DNA of 60,828 nt, from positions 1-60,828 of the IMG/VR virus record IMGVR_UViG_3300031707_002291. One strand, written 5' to 3'. The notes under the pieces are model-generated. The model ran no database searches and was not told where the DNA came from. It was given only the letters and a program-made list of their open reading frames with translations. A program made the translations under genes and the position numbers. The stretch's first letter is position 1. The number at the start of each line of letters is the position of its first letter. The DNA is from a virus. Below are positions 41,642 to 48,487 of the stretch, piece after piece.

Positions 41642-41662
41642 GGGCGGCGACCCCCGCCCTTT
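41642..41662 (+). terminator. Possible terminator after the hydrolase gene
   Basis: GGGCGG pairs with CCGCCC (6 bp, 6-base loop) and is followed by TTT. The surrounding 250 bases (41595-41846) hold no convincing gene, only this hairpin and promoter P8 near the end. Confidence 0.45.
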
Positions 41663-41781
41663 ACCCTATGCCTTGCCCTGCCACGGGCCAGCGCGAGGCC
41701 GTCAGGCGGTGGTCCTGCCTCGATAATTCCGCCACTTAGGCGATCTCCGCGAATGTCACCCGATCGTCACCCTTTGGATGG

Positions 41782-41810
41782 TTGCCCGGACTAGCCGTAG
41801 CGGCTATACT
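41782..41810 (+). promoter_or_regulatory. Operator-type promoter P8 (perfect palindrome)
   Basis: -35 TTGCCC, 17-base spacer, -10 TATACT (41805-41810). TAGCCGTAGCGGCTA at 41792-41806 is a perfect copy. It leads a run of small genes (41847-43281) with a 36-base leader. Confidence 0.85.
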
Positions 41811-41846
41811 GCCGATACATAGAGTAGAAGGACAGAGGGGCGAATC

Positions 41847-41939
41847 ATGAAGACACAATGCAGATGCAGCAACCCGATCATCATCAAGATCATGGGTGCC
41901 GAGAGTTGCACGAAGTGCAAGGGGCTGATAGTTCGATAG
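41847..41939 (+). CDS. 30-residue zinc-ribbon microprotein
   Basis: A 30-codon frame, ATG 41847 to TAG 41939, first after promoter P8. It has CRC near the start and CTKC near the end, together a compact four-Cys ribbon. Small but with four spaced Cys and a place directly downstream of a strong promoter, so it is likely real. Role unknown. Confidence 0.55.
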   Translation: MKTQCRCSNPIIIKIMGAESCTKCKGLIVR

Positions 41940-41948
41940 GGGCTGGCC

Positions 41949-42161
41949 ATGCAGACATTCACCACGGTCAAGATCGGCGGCGAGGAGTGGGTCATGGTCA
42001 AGCGGGCGCCGCGCGAGGAGTTCCGCGAGGCGACAGCGAAAGCCATGGAGAACGCTGGGATCGTGGCCCGGCTAACGGTCCGCCGGTACAGCGGGCGCCT
42101 GCTCTACCACGTCAACGAATACGCCGACGGCGGCCTCGGGCCGCCGCGCCGCGCCATGTAG
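41949..42161 (+). CDS. Small hypothetical protein
   Basis: A 70-residue protein ten bases after the microprotein. Beta-strand start (FTTVKIGGEEWVMVKRA), then a helix (REEFREATAKAMENAG) and a final strand pair. Possibly a small ubiquitin- or DUF-type fold; not recognised. Confidence 0.55.
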   Translation: MQTFTTVKIGGEEWVMVKRAPREEFREATAKAMENAGIVARLTVRRYSGRLLYHVNEYADGGLGPPRRAM

Positions 42162-42249
42162 GAGGCTACGGCCTCCGGCCCTGGGCCGGCGAAAGAAACC
42201 TAGTACCAGCTACGGCTGCGAACGGGCCTCCAGTACCCGACCCAGGGCC

Positions 42250-42266
42250 GGCGGTCGACAACCGCC
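42250..42266 (+). other. Small hairpin before a ribosome site
   Basis: GGCGGT pairs with ACCGCC around the loop CGACA, ending just before the AAGGAGG of the gene at 42280. The 118 bases from 42162 hold no gene; they contain this and another GC-rich imperfect hairpin. It may affect translation. Confidence 0.35.
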
Positions 42267-42279
42267 GAAGGAGGTAGAT

Positions 42280-42480
42280 GTGGAACAAAACCAGTACGAC
42301 CGGATCGACAACGGCCTAGCGCGTGCCGCCAGTGGCATAGCGGCGGTACTCACCGCCGGCCGTCGGGGGCGCGTCCAGATGGCAAAGGGCGAGGCGGATG
42401 CGCTACGGATCGCCCGCCGCCACCTTGACATAGCGATTGAGGCGGTACGGCCGTACGATCCCAGCGCTAAACCGGCCTAG
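42280..42480 (+). CDS. Small helical hypothetical protein
   Basis: A 66-residue protein from GTG 42280 behind GAAGGAGG (an ATG two bases earlier gives only a short frame). Two helices with Ala and basic residues (YDRIDNGLARAASGIAAVL; ADALRIARRHLDIAIEAV). Function unknown. Confidence 0.55.
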   Translation: MEQNQYDRIDNGLARAASGIAAVLTAGRRGRVQMAKGEADALRIARRHLDIAIEAVRPYDPSAKPA

Positions 42481-42550
42481 TGGGGCTTCCTGCCCCCTAG
42501 CGCGCCGACCCTCTTGGGCCGGCGGGCACATGAGGCAGGAGGTAAGTGCG

Positions 42551-42907
42551 ATGGCGCACGAATTGGAGATCAAGAAGGACGGCAAGGCCAGCATGTTCTA
42601 TGTAGACTGGCAGGCCCCATGGCACGGCCTGGGGGTGTCGGTAGCGGAGGCGCCGAACGGCGCCGAAGCGCGGAAGCTGGCAGGGACCGATTGGGAGGTC
42701 GCTATGCGGCCGATCCACACCGAAGCCGGCGAGGTAATCGACGGATACAAAGCGGTGACGCGGCTGACCGACAACAAGGTCTTCGCGGTTACGAGCAACC
42801 GCTGGACCCCCTTCCAGAACGAGCAGATCGGCGACTTCGTGGACGACCTGGTCGTGGCCGGCAGGCTCAAGAGGGAGACGGCCGGCGGAGGCGAGGGCCG
42901 GATATGA
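42551..42907 (+). CDS. DUF932 protein, truncated to its N-terminal third
   Basis: A 118-residue protein. MAHELEIKKDGKASMFYVDWQAPWHGLGVSV matches the start of the DUF932 phage/plasmid family, followed by TSNRWTPFQNEQIGDFVDDLV and LKRETAGG. Family members usually run past 300 residues; here the frame stops right after the ETAG motif, in a region of altered sequence. It is probably a truncated copy, or a domain that survives alone. Confidence 0.75.
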   Translation: MAHELEIKKDGKASMFYVDWQAPWHGLGVSVAEAPNGAEARKLAGTDWEVAMRPIHTEAGEVIDGYKAVTRLTDNKVFAVTSNRWTPFQNEQIGDFVDDLVVAGRLKRETAGGGEGRI

Positions 42908-42919
42908 CGACCCCGAATT

Positions 42920-42976
42920 ACTAGCCGGTATCCTACTGGCCGGGAGTACCTAGCCAGTATGTTACCGGCTAGGGAA
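42920..42976 (+). promoter_or_regulatory. Region with scattered operator half-sites
   Basis: Between two genes lie CTAGCCGG, TGGCC, CTAGCCAG and CCGGCTAG within about 50 bases, variants of the half-sites TAGCC/GGCTA but with different spacing. It may be an additional regulator-binding region. No -35/-10 pair with good spacing is seen. Confidence 0.3.
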
Positions 42977-42990
42977 GGAGGACCGCCACC

Positions 42991-43281
42991 ATGAAAAGCG
43001 CAAGGATCATCCTACGCTGTGTTGTGGGGCTAATCGGTACGGTTCACGCGGCCGCCGTCGCCCTACAGGAGGACCACGAAGCCGAATATCAGCAGGCGCG
43101 CCGGGACTTCGACGCCGTCTGTGCCGAGAGCGACTATCTACTGGCGGAAGCCGACGGGGCTGCGGCCGACGCCGCCTCATGGCTTGGCCTACGGCGAGCG
43201 GAAGGCCCCGCGAGAGTGAGCAATCACCAGTTCCTCAGCTCTCCCCCATCTGCCATGACCCGTAGGCTAGGCCACCAGTAA
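42991..43281 (+). CDS. Hypothetical protein with N-terminal hydrophobic segment
   Basis: A 96-residue protein with GGGAAGGAGG before ATG 42991. Residues 5-25 (RIILRCVVGLIGTVHAAAVAL) could be a membrane anchor or signal; an acidic helix follows (DHEAEYQQARRDFDAVCAESD). Function unknown. Confidence 0.5.
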   Translation: MKSARIILRCVVGLIGTVHAAAVALQEDHEAEYQQARRDFDAVCAESDYLLAEADGAAADAASWLGLRRAEGPARVSNHQFLSSPPSAMTRRLGHQ

Positions 43282-43296
43282 CAGCGGTATCGGAGT

Positions 43297-43325
43297 TTGA
43301 CGAGGCTAGCCGTACCGGCTAGTAT
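43297..43325 (+). promoter_or_regulatory. Operator-type promoter P9 (perfect palindrome)
   Basis: -35 TTGACG, 17-base spacer, -10 TAGTAT (43320-43325). TAGCCGTACCGGCTA at 43307-43321 is perfect. ATG 43335 lies 10 bases after the -10 box with GGAGGGG in between. Confidence 0.87.
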
Positions 43326-43334
43326 GGAGGGGCC

Positions 43335-43826
43335 ATGAGCAACGGAACCAAGGTACCAAGGGGGCAGGCCGCCGCCGCTGGCTACAAGGTCATGGCGGCG
43401 ATCGGGCCGTACGTCCGGCGGGCCGAGATCTGCGGCTCCATCCGCCGGGGAGTCGAGTTAGTCCACGACTGCGACATCGTCGCCGTGGCCTACCACGACG
43501 AGGCCGCCGCGGCCGCGATGGAAGCCCTGGCCGGCATGGGCGAGATCATCCGCGCCGGCAAGAAGCTGACAAGCGCCCGCGTCGAGGGCGTCCAGGTGGA
43601 CCTATGGCTGGTCCCTAACGAGTCCTGGGGCGCGGCCCTGATGTTCGCTACCGGAAGCCCGCACCTTAACATCCGCCAGCGCCAGATGGCGCGCCGGCGC
43701 GGAATGGTCCTGAATCGGTACGGGCTCTACCGCGATGGCGACCCCGTCGCCGGCGAGACCGAGCAAGAGGTCTACGAGGCGCTCGGCATGGCCTACCTGG
43801 AGCCGGCGGAGAGGAGTTGGGACTGA
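43335..43826 (+). CDS. PolX-like nucleotidyltransferase
   Basis: A 163-residue protein related to family X DNA polymerases. AEICGSIRRGVELVHDCDIV contains the GS motif and the two Asp of the catalytic triad; VQVDLWLV supplies the third Asp. WGAALMFATGSPHLNIRQRQMA and LNRYGLYRDG are typical of the palm/thumb end. The N-terminal 8-kDa lyase part is missing, so it is a minimal palm-thumb enzyme. It could fill gaps or add nucleotides during repair; it is not a replicative polymerase. Confidence 0.82.
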   Translation: MSNGTKVPRGQAAAAGYKVMAAIGPYVRRAEICGSIRRGVELVHDCDIVAVAYHDEAAAAAMEALAGMGEIIRAGKKLTSARVEGVQVDLWLVPNESWGAALMFATGSPHLNIRQRQMARRRGMVLNRYGLYRDGDPVAGETEQEVYEALGMAYLEPAERSWD

Positions 43827-44071
43827 TGGCGAGTCTGCTGTTACCTCGAGCGCAGACCTGCCGGCACTGCCGTGGCCCCATTCGATTCGAGAGGGGCCGC
43901 GGCTACGTCCACGCCAACGGCGGCGGCTCGTATGAGATGTCTTGCCCCGGCTGCGGCTGGGTAGGCACCCCGTACCCGTCGCCGACGCGGTGCCCAAGCT
44001 GCGGGAGCACGGAGGTCCGCGACGACCACATAGCCGAGCCGGACCACAGCCGACAAGATTGGGGGTCCTGA
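43826..44071 (+). CDS. Zinc-ribbon protein with three Cys pairs
   Basis: An 81-residue protein from ATG 43826, overlapping the PolX stop. Three knuckles are visible: CRHC, CPGC and CPSC, with an acidic C-terminus. Likely a structural zinc protein that binds nucleic acid or a polymerase subunit; the link to PolX rests only on coupling. Confidence 0.65.
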   Translation: MASLLLPRAQTCRHCRGPIRFERGRGYVHANGGGSYEMSCPGCGWVGTPYPSPTRCPSCGSTEVRDDHIAEPDHSRQDWGS

Positions 44072-44223
44072 TGGACAAGCCAGAGTGTGAGCTAATCGGC
44101 GGCGACGGCAATGTCTTCGCCATCATGGGCGCCGTCAGGCGGGCGAAGGAAGGATGGGTAACAATATACTTGACTCAGCACGCCGTAGCTGCGATGCTGA
44201 GTCTGGCGCGGGGTGGCGTATGA
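44071..44223 (+). CDS. Small conserved protein disrupted/extended by the IS
   Basis: The frame starts at ATG 44071, sharing a base with the previous stop. PECELIGGDGNVFAIMGAVRRA matches the start of a small family known from phages and plasmids. The insertion sequence begins at 44157, so the last ~22 residues (from WVTIYLTQ on) are IS-derived. Before insertion the sequence would have read a TGA right after the target site, giving only 28 residues, so it may already have been short. Confidence 0.6.
   Translation: MDKPECELIGGDGNVFAIMGAVRRAKEGWVTIYLTQHAVAAMLSLARGGV
44149..44156. repeat. Target-site duplication, left (GAAGGATG)
   Basis: An 8-base direct repeat identical to 46296-46303, flanking the insertion. 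Eight bases is the usual IS1595-family duplication. Confidence 0.88.
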
Positions 44224-45125
44224 CAGGAAGTTACGTCGCCCGCGCGCTAAGGTCGGCATTCCCGTTCTCACTTCCGCTTGCTGAGCGCCTTGTGATGGCG
44301 ATGCAGATAGATGGCTATTTCGACGAAAGCGGAACCCACCATGGTTCCGAAGGCATCGTTGCAGCCGGATACCTAGCTGGGCCGCAACGCTGGGAGCAGT
44401 TCGAGGGCAAATGGAACGAGGCGCTGGCTGATTTTGGCGTCGAATCCTTCCACATGGCCGACTTCGTTGCGAGGCAGCCGCCTTTTGATACCGAGGACTG
44501 GCGAGGTCGAAGCGGCGAGGCTCGATTTCGGAGGCTTGCGCAGATAGTGAATGAGGCCGCCGAATGGGGCGTCGGCATCGCCGTTCCCCGTGCGGGCCTA
44601 GATGCGTTTGTTGGGCCTGATCTCAGGAAGCAGTCGACCTACGCCTATGCTTTGGCCACTGTCTTCTGCACACTGGATGTGGGCCTCATCTTGCGGGCGA
44701 ATTATCCAGACGGCCGCTTGGCATTGTTCTTTGACGCTGGGGCTCCCGGAGAAGGGCTTGCTGAAGGTAGACTTCGCCGTGCACTGAAAAGTCCCGTCGG
44801 TCAGGCCGCTGTCCCATTAGATAGCATCGACTTTGTGGATAGGCACCGCTTCGTTCCACTACAGGCTGCCGACATTTTGGTGCATTCTCTCTATAGGCGG
44901 TTCTGCCAGCGACGAACGTATATGGACATCCTCGAAGCACCTCTCTATTGGTCAGTCCTAGACGAGGATGAAGTTGCCGCGTGCTCGACCTTGTTCAATC
45001 TTTGGTCGATTTCCTACGGCAAGCCAGCTCGTCCCAGGAAGCGCCCGCCGCCACCGCCGCTGCCGGAGAGGCTACGACCGCATGGCGTTATCATCGACTA
45101 CCGCAGCTTCAAGCAAGAGAACTGA
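44220..45125 (+). CDS. DUF3800 protein (IS passenger)
   Basis: Up to 301 residues; the domain itself begins at MQIDGYFDESGTHHGSEGIV (ATG 44301). The DESG motif near the start, the central acidic LALFFDAG and the later Asp in VPLQAADILVH are DUF3800 hallmarks; the fold is thought to be RNase H-like, so these acids may bind metal. DUF3800 genes often travel with mobile elements. The start between 44220 and 44301 is uncertain. Confidence 0.82.
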   Translation: MTGSYVARALRSAFPFSLPLAERLVMAMQIDGYFDESGTHHGSEGIVAAGYLAGPQRWEQFEGKWNEALADFGVESFHMADFVARQPPFDTEDWRGRSGEARFRRLAQIVNEAAEWGVGIAVPRAGLDAFVGPDLRKQSTYAYALATVFCTLDVGLILRANYPDGRLALFFDAGAPGEGLAEGRLRRALKSPVGQAAVPLDSIDFVDRHRFVPLQAADILVHSLYRRFCQRRTYMDILEAPLYWSVLDEDEVAACSTLFNLWSISYGKPARPRKRPPPPPLPERLRPHGVIIDYRSFKQEN

Positions 45126-45128
45126 GGA

Positions 45129-45254
45129 CTACTGCTGTGGCTTATCGCGTCGCTTGGCCAGCCGGTCCTTCGGGACGTTCACTATCTTCTTGGCCAACCG
45201 CTCGAATCTCTGGAAGGCCGTCTCCGTCTTCGGTTGCTGGCTGTCTTTCGCCAT
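45129..45254 (-). CDS. Small protein next to the IS transposase (41 aa)
   Basis: A 41-residue basic, Lys/Gln-rich protein on the - strand (ATG complement of 45252-45254). TAFQRFERLAKKIVNVPKD resembles a short family often found beside DUF3800 genes and transposases, with the pattern F-x-x-L-A-x-K-x-x-x-V-P-K. Function unknown; it follows the transposase in the same direction. Confidence 0.6.
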   Translation of the reverse strand: MAKDSQQPKTETAFQRFERLAKKIVNVPKDRLAKRRDKPQQ

Positions 45255-45271
45255 GCTTCAACCTTCCCGCC

Positions 45272-46228
45272 TTACGCTTGCGTCGTGGTGGCTCCAATCA
45301 ACTGGCTGTAGGTCAGCCGCTTGCCAACAACAGCCCTAGAGACGCTGCGGAAGCGCTCACCATCGTTGCCTCTGCGACTGTTGAAGCGGAAGACTTCTTC
45401 GTCGAGATAACGGAACAGGTGGAACGGCTCGACATTGACGTACGTGCCCCTGATGGCCCGCTTCAAGAGACTCCAGAAGTTTTCGAGGCCGTTGGTGTGC
45501 ACCTGGCCCCTGACATAGGTCTCGGCGTGGTCAATGACCTCATGGGCGTATTCGTACTTGACCATCCGGTAAGACGGGTGCTCGTCAGTGAAGACCTGAA
45601 CGCCAGCCCTAACGTGGCGCTTGATTTCGGGAAGCAGCACCCGACGGCGGTTGTTGGGAACCACCTTCGCCCGAACCAGGCTATAGCCGTCCGGCCCGTG
45701 ACGTTCGAGCAGCCCGAATACGACGGTCTTTCCGGCTGGCCCCGTGGACTTGATCTTCCGCTGTCGCTTTTCCTTGTGCATGTTCGCGGACTTGCCGCCG
45801 ATGAAGGTTTCATCGGCCTCAACCGGCCCGTTGATCATGCCGAAGCCGTCCGACTGCATGGCGAGCCGGATACGGTGAAGCATGAACCAAGCGGTCTTCT
45901 GAGTCACACCGAGAGCCCGATGCACTTCATAGGAGCTAACACCGTTCTTGTCATTGGCGATCATCCAGATGGCCGCGAGCCACTTGTCGAGCCCGATGGG
46001 GCTGTCCTCGAAGATGGTGCCGACCTTGATGGAGAATTGCCGCTTGGGGTGCTCGGCCTTGCACTCCCAAATGCGCCGCGTCGAGATGAACCGGACATCG
46101 GTGCGCCCGCATGTCGGGCAGGTGGCTTCGCCGTTCGGCCAGCGAAGGCGTGCCATGAAGTCCAAGCACACGTCGGGGTCAGAGAAGTACCGGATGGCTT
46201 CGAGGAAGGTCTGCGGTTCGGTGTTCAT
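45272..46228 (-). CDS. IS1595-family (ISXO2-like) transposase
   Basis: A 318-residue transposase. The N-terminal zinc ribbon has CPTCG (with a further Cys in WECKAEH). The DDE-type catalytic core includes EADETFIGGKSAN, VFTDEHPSYRMVKYEYAHEVIDH and GLENFWSLLKRAIRGTY, the last carrying the final Asn/Glu of this family. The frame is intact, so the element may be active. Confidence 0.93.
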   Translation of the reverse strand: MNTEPQTFLEAIRYFSDPDVCLDFMARLRWPNGEATCPTCGRTDVRFISTRRIWECKAEHPKRQFSIKVGTIFEDSPIGLDKWLAAIWMIANDKNGVSSYEVHRALGVTQKTAWFMLHRIRLAMQSDGFGMINGPVEADETFIGGKSANMHKEKRQRKIKSTGPAGKTVVFGLLERHGPDGYSLVRAKVVPNNRRRVLLPEIKRHVRAGVQVFTDEHPSYRMVKYEYAHEVIDHAETYVRGQVHTNGLENFWSLLKRAIRGTYVNVEPFHLFRYLDEEVFRFNSRRGNDGERFRSVSRAVVGKRLTYSQLIGATTTQA

Positions 46229-46295
46229 ACTCTTGGCTCCTAGCTACACCAAGAGCGTAGCACAGACTGGCTACTGTGTCAAGTATATTATTGCC

Positions 46296-46303
46296 GAAGG
46301 ATG
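46296..46303. repeat. Target-site duplication, right (GAAGGATG)
   Basis: The second copy of the 8-base target duplication at 44149-44156. Confidence 0.88.
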
Positions 46304-46308
46304 AGAAG

Positions 46309-46491
46309 ATGCTCTGGACGAAGATCTCCCTTATCGTGCTTGCCCTGAGCCTGTGGGCAGAGTGCGGCCTCCGGCTCGCTGGCAATCATGTCGAACCGAA
46401 CAATGTCATCATGACGATGATCGCGGGATTCGGACTGCTCTGGGGTGGTTGGCCCAGAGGGCCGGCAGGCCATGACGAGCCGAAAGGGTGA
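46309..46491 (+). CDS. Small membrane protein
   Basis: A 60-residue protein starting at ATG 46309, just outside the IS (an ATG at 46301 is in another frame). Two membrane helices: residues 4-20 (TKISLIVLALSLWAECG) and 33-47 (NVIMTMIAGFGLLWGG). It may be a second holin or a membrane accessory. It would have been next to the 44071 gene before insertion. Confidence 0.6.
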   Translation: MLWTKISLIVLALSLWAECGLRLAGNHVEPNNVIMTMIAGFGLLWGGWPRGPAGHDEPKG

Positions 46492-46784
46492 GGGGATGGA
46501 GGCACCGGCATAGGTGGGCGCCGGCCAGCCCCATCAGTCCGACGTGGGACGGCAACAACGCGGTGGCTCGGCGGCTGGCGGCGGACCCGAAGCTAGCCCA
46601 CTACGCCTGCGACTGCGGCGCGGTCGGGACCGTGCGTCTGACGACGCGCCGCCTATACTTCGCCGTCAGCCGGCCCGCCGCCGACGGCGGACGGAGGGTC
46701 TGGACCAGTCTACGTCGGCTGGCCAGCCGAAAAAGAACCGCTAACGCGCCTATACTAGCGGACGGAGTCTTGACACGCGGCTAG
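46488..46784 (+). CDS. Small basic protein
   Basis: A 98-residue protein from GTG 46488, coupled to the previous stop. It has a Cys pair (YACDCGAVG) followed by basic strands (TVRLTTRRLYFAVSRP). The open frame overlaps promoter P10 at its end. A 16-base perfect palindrome (46715-46730) lies within. Unknown function. Confidence 0.5.
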   Translation: MRGWRHRHRWAPASPISPTWDGNNAVARRLAADPKLAHYACDCGAVGTVRLTTRRLYFAVSRPAADGGRRVWTSLRRLASRKRTANAPILADGVLTRG

Positions 46785-46799
46785 CCGTAGCGTTAGGAT
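46770..46799 (+). promoter_or_regulatory. Operator-type promoter P10 (HTH regulator gene)
   Basis: -35 TTGACA, 18-base spacer, -10 TAGGAT (46794-46799). TAGCCGTAGCGTTAG at 46782-46796 has a perfect left half-site and a changed right half. It precedes the HTH gene at 46819, so the regulator may control its own promoter; the weaker right half could set a different response. Confidence 0.82.
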
Positions 46800-46818
46800 C
46801 GCCGACGGAGGCTAACCG

Positions 46819-47103
46819 ATGGAGACCGAGAACGTACCGACCAGCCTGCGGCCCCGCCCGCCAATACCGCGCGCAACGCCGGCGATGCTCCGGGCCTTCC
46901 GCTCGGAGTTTGGTCTAACCCAAGCCGACCTGGTCCGTGACCTGGGCGTCACAGGACAGGCCGTCAGCCGGTGGGAGCGCAACGCGCAGAACATCCGGCA
47001 CCCCCAAATGCTCTACCTGGCGCTTCAGCGCCTGCGCTGCATGTATCACCGGCGCGCCAGGCAGGCCCGACTGTCGAAGGTGGCGCCTAGGGCGGCCGCG
47101 TGA
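46819..47103 (+). CDS. HTH transcriptional regulator (XRE-like), candidate operator-binding protein
   Basis: A 94-residue protein behind GGAGG. The centre (residues ~26-60) is a helix-turn-helix of the XRE/HTH_3 type: AFRSEFGLTQADLVRDLGVTGQAVSRWERN, where TGQAVSRW is the recognition helix. The C-terminal third is a basic helix. It lacks a dimer or protease domain of CI-type repressors. It is behind one of the shared-palindrome promoters and is the only phage DNA-binding regulator of this kind seen, so it is the best candidate for binding TAGCCGTANCGGCTA. Confidence 0.78.
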   Translation: METENVPTSLRPRPPIPRATPAMLRAFRSEFGLTQADLVRDLGVTGQAVSRWERNAQNIRHPQMLYLALQRLRCMYHRRARQARLSKVAPRAAA

Positions 47104-48023
47104 GCCAAAGCGGCGGCGCGGCGGCTGACCGTCCGCCCTGGGCACCCCGATCGCCGATCCTAGTGATCGGCGACATCTGTACTGACGTATTCCTCCGGGT
47201 AGCGGCCTCGCGTTTGTCGCGCGAGGCGCCGTTACCCGTTTTCTCGTTGGAGGAGGATGCGATGGTGCCGGCCGGAGAGGCGGAGGGCGGCGCCGGCAAC
47301 GTGGCGCGCCAGCTTCGGGCCTACGGCGTCGATGCCGTGCTAGTGCCTACCGGCCATCAGCCCAAGGTGCGCGTCTTGGCTGGCGTGCCGCCCCGCGAGG
47401 TCTTCCGGCTTGACGGCGTGTGGGCCGCGCCAGCTTCGGAGACGATGGCCCGCGCGGCCGTCGAGATAGCGCGGCGGACGTTCTCGGCCGCCGTCTACGT
47501 TGACTATCAGGGAAGGGCTGGCCCGGCACCGGGCGCGGCAGTGGTCCTAGCCGGCCTACCGCGCGGCGAATGCCCGCTCCTGGTCGATGCCCGCTCTAGC
47601 CTCGAGGGCTGGTGGGGCGTCGACCTACTCAAGATGCACATCAGCGACGCCGGCCTGGGCGAGAGCCCGAACCCGACCGAGGTTCGGGCCGCCCTGGAGC
47701 GGTCGGGCGCCTTTCGCCTTATCCTGACGCGCGGCGCCGCCGGCCACATCCTAGTCGGCCCCCGCTGGATCTCTCCCCGGCCGGCGGTACAACTGGAGGG
47801 GCCGGTCCTGAACACCAGCGGCGCCGGCGACATCTTTACCGCTACCCTGGCCGCCCTAGTCGCCGGCCGGCCCTCGCTTCTAGCCAACAGGGGCCAGTTG
47901 GAAGGCGCGGCCGAGATCGCCAGTCGGGCGGCCGCGCTGCGGGTCCGCAAGTCGGGCTATAATGAGGCCGTCACGAGCGAGGAGATGGCGCCATGGTGGC
48001 CGTCTGGAACGCCGAGCCCCTAG
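47100..48023 (+). CDS. HldE-like heptose-phosphate kinase domain (PfkB family)
   Basis: A 307-residue protein from GTG 47100 (GTGA overlap with the HTH gene). It is like the N-terminal domain of HldE: ILVIGDICTDVFL at the start, EGGAGNVARQLRAYGVDAVLV for substrate binding, and LNTSGAGDIFTATLAALV, whose GAGD holds the catalytic Asp (about residue 244). HldE phosphorylates D-glycero-D-manno-heptose 7-phosphate at C1. In most bacteria it is fused to the adenylyltransferase; here the two parts are separate overlapping genes. The real sugar substrate is unproven. Confidence 0.82.
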   Translation: MSQSGGAAADRPPWAPRSPILVIGDICTDVFLRVAASRLSREAPLPVFSLEEDAMVPAGEAEGGAGNVARQLRAYGVDAVLVPTGHQPKVRVLAGVPPREVFRLDGVWAAPASETMARAAVEIARRTFSAAVYVDYQGRAGPAPGAAVVLAGLPRGECPLLVDARSSLEGWWGVDLLKMHISDAGLGESPNPTEVRAALERSGAFRLILTRGAAGHILVGPRWISPRPAVQLEGPVLNTSGAGDIFTATLAALVAGRPSLLANRGQLEGAAEIASRAAALRVRKSGYNEAVTSEEMAPWWPSGTPSP

Positions 48024-48487
48024 CCGACCTGGCGGCGCGCTGCCAAGCCCTCCGCCAACACCCGCCCCGCCGGCGCATCGCCCTGATTAACGGCTGCTTC
48101 GATGTCCTGCACCCTGGCCACGTCCTCATGATCCAAGACGCCGCTAGCCGATGCGACGTGCTGGTCGTGGCGATCGATACCGATGGCCAGGTGCATGCAC
48201 TAAAGGGGCGCGATCGGCCGCTCCGGTCCTGGGCCGAGCGGGCCTTCATGGTGGCCTCCATCCGCCGGGTCTTCGGCGTCGTGTCGCTGGGCGAGGGCCA
48301 GGCCCTGGCGACGGTCCTAGCCGCCATCAAGCCGGATCTCTACATGCACCGCGCCGGCGCCCCGCAGGCGGAGCTCGACGCGGCGACCGCTCTGGCCGTA
48401 GAGCTAGTCGAACTACCGGCCCACGGCCACTGGAGCACCACGAGGGAGTTGACACGATGGGAAGAAAGGCGACGAGACCTCCGGTAG
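47993..48487 (+). CDS. HldE-like nucleotidyl(adenylyl)transferase domain
   Basis: A 164-residue protein overlapping the kinase gene by 31 bases, with GGAG before ATG 47993. NGCFDVLHPGHVLMIQDAA contains the HxGH nucleotide-binding motif of the cytidylyltransferase/HldE-II family, and GHWSTTRELTRW the C-terminal STT motif. The usual KGGDY strand is altered (YMHRAGAP). It would join AMP to heptose 1-phosphate, giving ADP-heptose for GT9. The phosphatase step (GmhB) and epimerase (HldD) are not seen and would have to come from the host. Confidence 0.82.
   Translation: MVAVWNAEPLADLAARCQALRQHPPRRRIALINGCFDVLHPGHVLMIQDAASRCDVLVVAIDTDGQVHALKGRDRPLRSWAERAFMVASIRRVFGVVSLGEGQALATVLAAIKPDLYMHRAGAPQAELDAATALAVELVELPAHGHWSTTRELTRWEERRRDLR

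Larger units (their letters stand above)
44157..46295. mobile_element. IS1595-family insertion sequence with DUF3800 passenger
   Basis: A 2139-bp element bounded by inverted repeats (44157-44178 and 46274-46295) that match at 19 of 22 positions and share the core AATATACTTGAC. It is flanked by an exact 8-bp target duplication. It carries a transposase and a small protein on the - strand and a DUF3800 gene on the + strand, the only - strand genes of the genome. The intact duplication and frames indicate a recent insertion. Confidence 0.92.

Noticed and set aside
44981-46243. Long + strand frame across the IS
   Set aside because: It is the shadow of the transposase on the - strand, which has clear family motifs.
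47958-47963. TATAAT inside the heptose kinase gene as a promoter for the adenylyltransferase
   Set aside because: No -35 at correct distance; translational overlap explains the downstream gene.
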